Below, one piece after another: positions 56,202 through 64,000 of a stretch of DNA of 64,000 nt. Every line of letters begins with the position of its first letter. Within the stretch, counting starts at the first letter, position 1. The DNA lies in NCBI GenBank assembly GCA_037043235.1, contig JAWRVZ010000088.1:2176001-2240000 (forward strand), written 5' to 3'. Below the pieces are notes generated by a model. It searched no databases. It was not told the DNA's origin and was given only the letters and a program-made list of their open reading frames with translations. The position numbers and the translations under genes were made by a program. The stretch is from Rhodeus uyekii. Its lineage: Eukaryota; Chordata; Actinopteri; Cypriniformes; Acheilognathidae.

Positions 56202-59200
56202 ATGATGCGTTATTGGGGCGAGCTCCCCGTGGCTTCGGCTCCCTCGGGCCGCAGTTCTTTTGACCTTCTGCAGCGCGAGTTTCGCCAGGTGGAGATGCAG
56301 GACCCTCCCCTGCACCAACCGTCTGCACAGCGCCCGCGTCCCACCACCATGCTGGACATCCCGTCCGAGCCCTGCAGCCTCACAATCCACACCGTGCAGC
56401 TGAGCCAGCATGCCCGTCGCCTCCGCAGTCTCATTGCTGCTGCCCAGCAGCCTCTGCCCACATTATTAGATGCCCAGGGTCCCTTCAAACCTGAGGACGT
56501 GGATGCTCTACCTCCCCGCCCCGTCACACCCACCGTACCTGACGATCTGCTTCCACGGGACAGTAAAGCTCCTCGACAGCCATTCCAGCTGCGCCACAGT
56601 GACCCAGAGAGCGACTTCTACAAGTACGTCACTAGATCATCATGTATATCATCACTGTTTGTCCTACAAATATGTTAAAGATTCATTAAAATGCAACTCA
56701 CACATAGATAAACACGTCTACAGTAAAATGAATTTTGAATGATAAGCATGAAGTAAAAAACCTCATTAAAAGAGAACCTTACTAAGCAGAATTCTATTAA
56801 TTCTTTAAATTAATAAAAAAGAAATGTAGATAAACATATAAAGCAGGAAATGATTTGCAGTCCCCTACGACTGTGCACAGAACAATACATCTCTCAAAAT
56901 ATCAATATTGGGTTAGTTCAGCTTGTAAAACGTGATGTAACTACCCAAAAACTAATATTCATTGATTTACAGCTAATTAGTAATTCATAATGTTGTTCTG
57001 CAGATTAGAATCTTGAATATTAGGTAATGTGGCAAAAATATCATGATTTATTTCAGACAGGATCACGATCCACGCTCTCTTTCATGTGGGTTTTTAAAAC
57101 AATTTTTCAAGTCAAAGCAATACAGCCAAACTAATTTCCCTAAATATACTTCCAAGGTAAAAAAAGAAAATAAAAAAAGAATGAAAGTCCATTTAGGCCA
57201 AAGTGGGAGAAAGCGATACAACCAAAATCATATTTGTTATTAGAAATAAGAACAAAGATGCAAATTACAAAGTAATACGACAAATAAAATATGAGATGCA
57301 AATGAAATAAACAGTGAGTTATTATTTTCAGCTACAGTCGGTGTATTCATTGTAACAACAGCATCCAAGTAAGAAGTTGAATAAACAAATGTAACTATAA
57401 AACACTTAGACTTTCTGTCATGTTCCATCTGTCGTTCCTCACTCTGCAAGGATTTTTAACATTTTTCATCCAGCATTAAATTACCGTATTTTCCTGCATA
57501 TAACCCGCAGGTTATACCAGATTTTATAAACCCCACAGGGGGTGCGGGTTATATAAGGGTGCGGGCTATATTACAGATTTTTTACACGTACAAATATTTC
57601 AATATATTTGTTTCGTCCCTAAGGACGAAAGGTTTTTTTGCGGTATTTTCTTTCTTGCGAGGGTTGTTGTCTCTGGCGCTTGTACTGTCACTCTGACAGC
57701 TGGCGCTGATAGGCTGTCTGACCTGTCAATCATGCAAGAAGACGTGATTGGCTGTGCTGCATGAGGGCGGGCTCTTCTCATCTCATCCGATGATCAACAC
57801 CTGTAGAATCGCTTCTTAAGGGACGAGCTGTTGCACAGCGGGAGAGACTGCTTTCTTTTTCTTATGATTCTAACTTGTGTTTGTTTTCTTATTGTGTGAA
57901 TTTCGCACACAAGCACTGTGTACCGAGCTGAACGGTTATGATAATTGACATCATGTGAGCAACATTTGAAATTCGAAATGTGAACTTACACAAAAAAAGT
58001 TCATAAATCTATGGGTGCGGGTTATATAAGGGTGCGGGTTATATACAGGTGCGGCTTATACCGGCACCTTTTGTCGCACAACCCGCGGGCTATATGCGGG
58101 TGCGGATTATATGCGTCTTTAGATGTCATAAGCTATTTACAGTATATGGAAAAAGTATATCTAGAAAAGGTCTACGCTTTACAGTCCTGTGGTTCCTAAT
58201 TAGATTCCTTTATCTTTCCCCTGTTTTCCCTCTTTTTAGAGGTAAAGGTGAGCCAGTCACCGAGTTGAGCTGGCTGTCCTGCCGTCAGCTTCTGTACCAG
58301 TCGGTCGCCACAGTGCTCGCCCACGCTGGGTTCGAGTCTGCGAACGAGAGCGTGTTGGAGACTTTGACCGATATGGTTCACGAACACTACCTGCGGCTCA
58401 CCAAGCTGCTGCGCGTGGCTGTTGATCGGGAGGCCTGCCGGGGCTCGACACCCTTCCCTGATGTGGTGGAGCAGGTGTTTCACGAGGTGGGCATTGGCAG
58501 CGTTCTAGCGCTTCAGCGATTTTGGCAGGTCCGCATCAAAGATTACCACAGCTACATGCTGCAGGTGAGACACCTCCAATTCTCTGCCATTCACTACCTG
58601 CATGACTGTACATAGAGCTTTTTTCTGGCATTGTCGTCTTGGACTGTAGGTCAGTAAGGAGCTCTCAGAAGAGTACGAGAGACTCGTGAATCCAGAAAAG
58701 GCTCTGGAGGACTCCAAACCTTTAAAGGTTAAAGAGGAGCCAGTGAGCGACATTGCGTTTCCTTTGAGCGAGGAGCCGGAAGCGGATCTGGCCTCAGGTG
58801 ACCAGGCTCTTCCCATCGGTGTGCTGGGAACATCCAGTGAAAGACTAGCTGGAGGACTGGAGGAAGGACATTCCCCTCACCCATCAGGTACCTCGTTCAC
58901 TTCTGAAGGATCCTTATTAGTGCGCAATTAAGTTTAAACGTTCAAAAGAAAAGTCATCATGCAATTTATTCATGCTTTACTTTATAGTCCCTTAAAGGTG
59001 ATGTAGTTTATGTGACACTAGTGGAATTACAAATATAAAGCATATTTTCAAACAACATCACGCCTCCCCCTTTAAAACATTGCAAACAAAGGAATACCGT
59101 AACTGGGTTGCTGTGAGTAGATTATGAAGAAAACAAATTAACATGTTTGCTTTCCTGTGGCTCAAACAGTAGATTGTGGCGCTTGCAACGCCATGGTCAT

Positions 59201-62200
59201 GGGTTCGATTCCCAGGGAAAGCAATTAGAATGTCAATGTGTTTCATGAATTCAATGCAAGTCGTTTTAGATAAAAGCGTCTGATAATTGCGTAAAATATA
59301 TTATAGATGCGTGCATTATTTTTTTAACATGATATTTGAGGCTGTCTACACTGTTGTAGGTCATTGGGGTGGGGGGGTTGTTTTTTGGACATCATAGTAA
59401 TTTCACACACTGTGAAATACATACATGAAGTACATAGTACTTAAAACAGACCCCCTAATGAGTGAACTGGGTTAAGTTGAGGGGGGGAAGTCATGTGAGA
59501 GGACGCAATGCGTTCATTGCACTATGATTGGTCCATGCAATAAATCTTGTTTTCATGCGAGTTCTCGAGTTTAATGAGTTCTCATTAATACATACATACA
59601 TATGTGAAGTACATAGTATGGGCATATGCTTATTCAGACACGGGGTTGGTGTCTGACGCCAGATTTTTAAGTAATCCATAATGTTTTCAAGAAAATAAAT
59701 GTTGTTATTATTGACAAAAATGTATCAAAAAACTGTGTCAATTCCACAGTAAATGAATATGGGTCAATTTGACCCGCTTTATGCATCCTTGCATTTTTTT
59801 TCTCATCCTATGACCAAGAAATATGCAAAATGACATATCAAATAAAATGTTTTCATTCAAATATTTCACATGAATTCTAGGGTTAAGACCTTTTGTAAAT
59901 GACTTCTGTCTGGATTTGTGTAGTGAAAATACTTAAAGGTGAGAAACCAGGTGTATAATCACAGAAAAACACACATTTGCATTCGACGATGAACGTTTTC
60001 TGAACGTTCAATCGATTAGTTGTCAATCTTCAGTCGAAGAACTGATTCAATGTGTTTCTTGAATGCAATGCAAGTCGCTTTGGATAAAAGCGTCTGATAA
60101 AAGCATGAATGGTTGTGTTAAGGAAGTTTTATGGTCGGCTGTATTGTTTGGGTATTTAGACTAAATCAGTATTTTCTTCTTTCTGATGTCACATATTCCA
60201 TCTTCATGCAAGGAACATGTTTCCTAAACTATAAAGGCAGATTTATGTTCTCATAAATCTATTAAGAGCCATTTATTCAGAGTGAGACAAAATATAAATA
60301 ACACTCACAACATAAAAATGATAAAATTGTCTTTAGCATGAAATAAATATAAACGTATGTAAAAGGAAAAATGATTATAATATTATCTGTAATGATAGGC
60401 AAGCAAACCTCAATAGTAACATTTTCAGTTTAATTAATTTTCTTATTTGTATAATGCTATTTGCAACAGAAAAATTCTGCCGTGAAGGTTTAAAACATTT
60501 TCAAAGCCCACGTATAATCACAAAATGAAAGTTTTAATAGAAGCTGGTGTTTGGATTGAGAGGCTCTGCATTCATACATTCTTAATTGTTAGACTAAAGT
60601 TGTTGCAAAACATCTAATTGAAGCCCAGATGGGTTTTTTCTACCGCAACTACTTCATAAAGCTGTCTGTTCTGACAGACACTCAGGAGTGAGACAGCATA
60701 GGAATCAGAAACAGACTTTAGAGAAATGTTGTCTTTTATTCTGTCAAAAACGGCTCACAAATCAACATGTGGATTCTGCATAATAACAGGAAAATTACTC
60801 ACTGACATCCGACCGTGATTGTCTTTGAAATTTATTGTGATTGTCTTTGTGATTGTCTTTGAAATTTATTGTGATTGTCTTTGTGATTGTCTTTGAAATT
60901 TATTGCATCAGATTTGCTACACAAGCAGCTGTTGTGGTGGTGCTTTAAAGAGGATGAGCTGAAGCGAAACTGTCTGCAAAACTACTTGCTATGGATCAGG
61001 TGTTTCTGGTAGCACATTCAATGCATCTATAGAGAATTATTTTAGGGCTGTCAAGTGTAAAGCCATTTATCTCAAATTTTGAATTTGGTCAAATTTGCAC
61101 ATCAAAACATATGCTCCTTTTCAAATGTACTTCCTGAATAATAAATAATGTTTTGCCACTAGCATTCAGCAATCCACTGCAGACCTTCACCAGTGTGTTT
61201 CAGTCATTAATGATATTCGATTTGTTAAATACATTTATAGTTAGTCTCGCGTAGTCAGAGCTTCAGACTGGCGACAGAAGGGACGGACTCCATCACAGCT
61301 TTCATTGGCCAAAGCAACCAATCACAGTTTGTTTTGTTCAGCATCAAAGTGGTCAAACAATAACACTGACCAATCAGAGCACAGTGTGCTTTTCAGAAGG
61401 CGGGGCTTCATAGAGACAGGAACTAAACAGAGCGTTTCTGACAGATTGGGAAGAGATGAGCCGCAATAATGAGAATATGGAGAAAATAAGCATGAAAACG
61501 TATTCTAGTAGACCCCAAAAACAAACTCCGAATACTTCACTGCAAATAGTATGTGAAAAACAGTATGGCATAAGAATAGTATGTACAAATTCATACATTG
61601 TAAACCCTAATGGTTAAAATATTTAATTAGTTTGATATTAAGTTAAATAAATTAGCTTAAGCAAATGAACTTTTATGAGTTTTTAGAACTTTCTTTTTCT
61701 TTTGAGTTAGCACATTTTAAGTAATCTATATTGTTTTGAGCTTTATAAACTTGTTTCTTTTCATTTAGGCAAATTTAAATTGAATTGAATCGAATTGTAG
61801 CATTTACATAATTAGTTAGCCAAGTTTCCTCTACTAAAACTATTTAAGTTTACATGGTTACATGATCATTTTAAGCTAAATGTTACTCAAATATCAAGTA
61901 ATTCATATTTCCTAGGTCTCAAACAGTAGAGAGTGGTGTTTGCAAAGCCAAGGTCATGGGTTCGATTCCCAGGGAAAGCAAGAACTGATTAGAATGTCTG
62001 ATAAATGTAAAGTTAAGAACAATTAAAATGTCTATACAAATAAAAATATGCAAGTATGCGTAACTTTAAAAAACTCAGATAACTTAAACATTTTAATGTA
62101 ACTGATTGCCTGAGTTTTGTCAAGCATATTTGGGTTTAAAGTGAAAAAAACAGAAAGCAAAAAGTCCCCAGATGACCTACTCCTTCCCCAAAGGCTCTGA

Positions 62201-62937
62201 AGTTCACATTCAATGCCCGCCCTAATCTACATGAAACTTGAACTGCAACTTTTTGAATTTTAAGCGCAGAACGTGGAAAGAGCGAAGGAGAAAAGAGCAC
62301 AAAACAGCATAATATTTAAGAACACACAAACAAGTTTAAGTTTTGCGCACAACATCGTTTTTAATGCGTTTCAAACTTTTGATTGACGCTTGTTATTTTT
62401 CATCCTTGACCACAGTACTTTTGGCGCGATTTTGAGCCCATAACAGTGGAGGATTTATGAATGGCAGTAAAGCGACACAACTCAAACTGGTTGGTCACGT
62501 GACAGTAACAACATAGCGGATGTAGTATGTCTGAATTTCATTCGTAAATTAAGTTCAAGGTCAAATGTAAAAGAGCAAAATATGGCCTCTTTAAAGGAAA
62601 CAACAAGCATTTACATTAAAGACAAGCATCCTTCAGAAAGTTAGTCAGTATTTGTATGTGTTTGTCTTCAACAGGAGCAGCAGGGAACAACTCTCCCTTG
62701 TGGCATCTGGCCCAGGTGAAGATGGAGCCCCAGGACAGTGAGGAGGGCCAGGTATCGGGTCATGGGGTTCTGGGCAGCGACGTCTTTGAAGAGGGCCCCA
62801 TGTCCACCATGAGCGAGGCTGGCATCCCTCCATCTCCTGGTGGCTCAGAAGGAAGTTACATGTCCCATTCTCCAGATTCTCTCATGGGCACGTCACCTTT
62901 CACCCAGCGACCAAAGAAACGGATGAGAAAAGTATAG
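56202..62937 (+). CDS. supt7l: SUPT7L / STAF65-gamma, SAGA (STAGA) core subunit
   Basis: Coding exons are 56202-56623, 58240-58564, 58650-58887 and 62675-62937 (stop TAG). They total 1248 nt, or 415 aa, against 414 in human. The N-terminus MMRYWGELP, the block PTMLDIPSEPCSLTIHTVQL and the block HSDPESDFYKGKGEPVTEL are diagnostic. Residues about 152-208 (RQLLYQSVATVLAHAGFES onward) form the bromodomain-associated histone fold, which pairs with a second histone-fold subunit inside the SAGA coactivator. Next comes a conserved block containing FHEVGIGSV and KDYHSYMLQ. The C-terminal half is acidic with two SUMO-type psi-K-x-E motifs (VKEE at 276-279 and VKME), and the protein ends in a basic KKRMRKV, a possible nuclear signal. 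Two ATGs are adjacent (56202 and 56205), and either would serve. An acceptor at 56175 implies an upstream noncoding exon. A MITE lies in intron 1, ending about 110 bp before exon 3. Confidence 0.97.
57484..58128. mobile_element. MITE family 3, copy 2 (inverted), in supt7l intron 1
   Basis: It is the reverse complement of the element at 15604-16258 over most of its length, bounded by TA. The right end near supt7l exon 3 is partly rearranged. Confidence 0.75.
59149..59296 (+). mobile_element. tRNA-headed SINE
   Basis: Copy in supt7l intron 3 with intact B box (ggttcgattcc). Confidence 0.85.
60036..60112 (+). mobile_element. SINE tail fragment
   Basis: Only the 3' part (agaactgattcaatg to 'ataaaagcatgaatg') is present. 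Confidence 0.8.
60817..60903. repeat. Short tandem repeat (about 36-bp unit)
   Basis: The unit 'gattgtctttgaaatttatt' with 'gtgattgtctttgt' recurs nearly three times. Confidence 0.8.
61905..62010 (+). mobile_element. tRNA-headed SINE, tail shortened
   Basis: Head and B box are intact, and the tail is largely deleted. Confidence 0.8.
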
Positions 62938-62980
62938 CGGTTTAATCGCCTAAATAAACAGAGACTGAAAGCACTTCCAC
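62938..62980 (+). promoter_or_regulatory. supt7l: supt7l poly(A) signal
   Basis: An AATAAA occurs at about 62953-62958, only about 16 nt after the stop codon, predicting a very short 3' UTR. No further canonical signal was noted close by. Confidence 0.5.
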
Positions 62981-63059
62981 AGTCATTGAGATGCATAGTA
63001 TCGCCTTTGTAGTGAAATTAAACGAAAGAGACAAATATTGTGTGTGTGTGTTTGAATTC

Positions 63060-63530
63060 TCCCCCTGCAAATGGCAGACGGTCACGGTTTTACCCAATTA
63101 TTGAGCAGGACAATTACTCGTTTGCCATGGTAAAATTAGCATCTGTTTAATGTAACAAAACAATGGAGGGAGCACAACACGGGGAGTAATTATATAGCCT
63201 GATGTCCGCTTCAAAACACACAGGGACATCAATCAAGGAGTAATGACAAATTAATTACAGCATGCATAAATCTGCATGTTAAATACGCAGGCCGTTTCAT
63301 TACCTGCGCACTCCCGGCGGCGCGGCGGAGGTGTTGTCTTCTAGCCAGCTGCGCCAAACCTGTTTCACTAAAATCATTCTGGTTGAGTGTAAATTTAGCT
63401 TCTCACCCTCATCAGGTAACAACGCATTATGAGACTCAATCAAGAGGATTTAACTTGATAGCAATTAAGCACAGCTGCCATTAATTATGTGAGCTTCGAG
63501 TGGCCACTTCAGGGGTTTTATTTCAGTTAG
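63060..63530. promoter_or_regulatory. Candidate conserved noncoding element downstream of supt7l
   Basis: This unique-looking 470 bp has no repeat or coding signature and is dense in homeodomain-type TAATTA/AATTA cores (acaaattaattacagc, ccattaattatg, gcaattaagc). It also has a palindrome-like gcatgcataaatctgcatg. This style is typical of vertebrate developmental enhancers. Conservation was not tested. Confidence 0.35.
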
Positions 63531-63614
63531 ATGTAGTTTTAAAGGGTAACAGGTCTTAGAAGCATCCTTTACAAAAACATATACAGGTCAAATAGGACAA
63601 CATATGACAAACTG

Positions 63615-63735
63615 GCTTTCCTGTGTCTCAAACAGTAGAGAGTGGCGCTTGCAACACCAAGGCCATGGGTTCGAGTCCCAGGGAAAGCAAGAACTGATTA
63701 GAATGTCAATGTGTTTCTTGAATGCAATGCAAGTC
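63615..63735 (+). mobile_element. tRNA-headed SINE, first of a tandem pair
   Basis: The head and B box are intact, and it ends inside the core at 'gcaatgcaagtc'. Confidence 0.85.
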
Positions 63736-63783
63736 AAAAGACAGCCACAGAATTCAGTGTTACATTATTTTCATGACAAATAG

Positions 63784-63926
63784 GCTTTTCTGTAGCTCAA
63801 ACAGTAGAGAGTGGCGCTTGCAACGTCATGTCATGGGTTCAATTCCCAGGGAAAGTAAGAACTGATTAGAATGTCAATGTGTTTCTTGAATGCAATGATA
63901 AAAGCGTCTGATAAATGCAGTAAAGT
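63784..63926 (+). mobile_element. tRNA-headed SINE, second of a tandem pair
   Basis: Same orientation, 48 bp after the previous copy. It lacks a short core segment (caagtcgctttggat). Confidence 0.85.
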
Positions 63927-64000
63927 AAATAAGCAGGTTTTACTCCCAAATTGTGCCTGGACTTTTAATTGTGTTTATTCACACTTTTCATTGCAATAGT

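Larger units (their letters stand above)
58888..62674 (+). other. supt7l: Intron 3 of supt7l
   Basis: 3.8 kb between donor (ATCAG|gtacct) and acceptor (tcaacag). It contains three SINE copies, a short tandem repeat at 60817-60903 and a repeat-like segment at about 61245-61440 with CCAAT-like motifs (ccaatcaca, accaatcagag). No extra exon was seen. Confidence 0.55.

Noticed and set aside
56172..56533. Minus-strand open frames
   Set aside because: They are antisense of the supt7l coding exon.

Overview
The window is vertebrate nuclear DNA, most likely from a cypriniform ray-finned fish. Evidence for this: short exons with GT/AG borders separated by long AT-rich introns, very dense CA/TG/TA microsatellites, many tRNA-headed SINEs ending in the core 'tcgctttggataaaagcgtc', and Tc1, Tigger-like and hAT DNA elements of fish type. 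No prokaryotic features are present.

Three protein-coding genes could be assembled exon by exon with consistent splice phases. (1) A plus-strand gene at 7235-38504 has 5 coding exons and encodes 257 aa. It is a Ser/Pro-rich protein that I do not recognise by name. Its first intron is about 17 kb and holds most of the repeats of the left half. (2) slc4a1ap (kanadaptin) lies on the minus strand at 55148-43045, with 15 coding exons and 762 aa, including an FHA domain, a dsRBD-like domain and an acidic C-terminal part. (3) supt7l (STAF65-gamma, a SAGA/STAGA core subunit with a histone fold) lies on the plus strand at 56202-62937, with 4 coding exons and 415 aa. slc4a1ap and supt7l are head to head, about 1 kb apart between start codons, as in human 2p23. 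slc4a1ap is tail to tail with gene 1.

Layout: 1-6600 is AT-rich upstream DNA with a solo-LTR-like repeat, a Tigger-type MITE, a second MITE, a LINE relic and a long simple-repeat belt. 6600-7300 is the promoter and first exon of gene 1. 7304-38378 is its introns, with a 157-bp CA array, hAT and Tigger elements, a LINE nested in a Tc1 element, and a second Tc1 relic. 38505-42150 is intergenic. 42155-55148 is slc4a1ap, whose intron 1 carries a striking 112-bp x 11.7 tandem array. 55149-56175 is a shared promoter region. 56176-62975 is supt7l. 62976-64000 is a downstream flank with a candidate conserved noncoding element and two SINEs in tandem.

I found no operon, phage, CRISPR or secondary-metabolite system. 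The most unusual items are the unnamed 257-aa gene, the palindrome-bearing 112-bp minisatellite, and several transposon insertions whose flanks have been duplicated or which are nested in one another.
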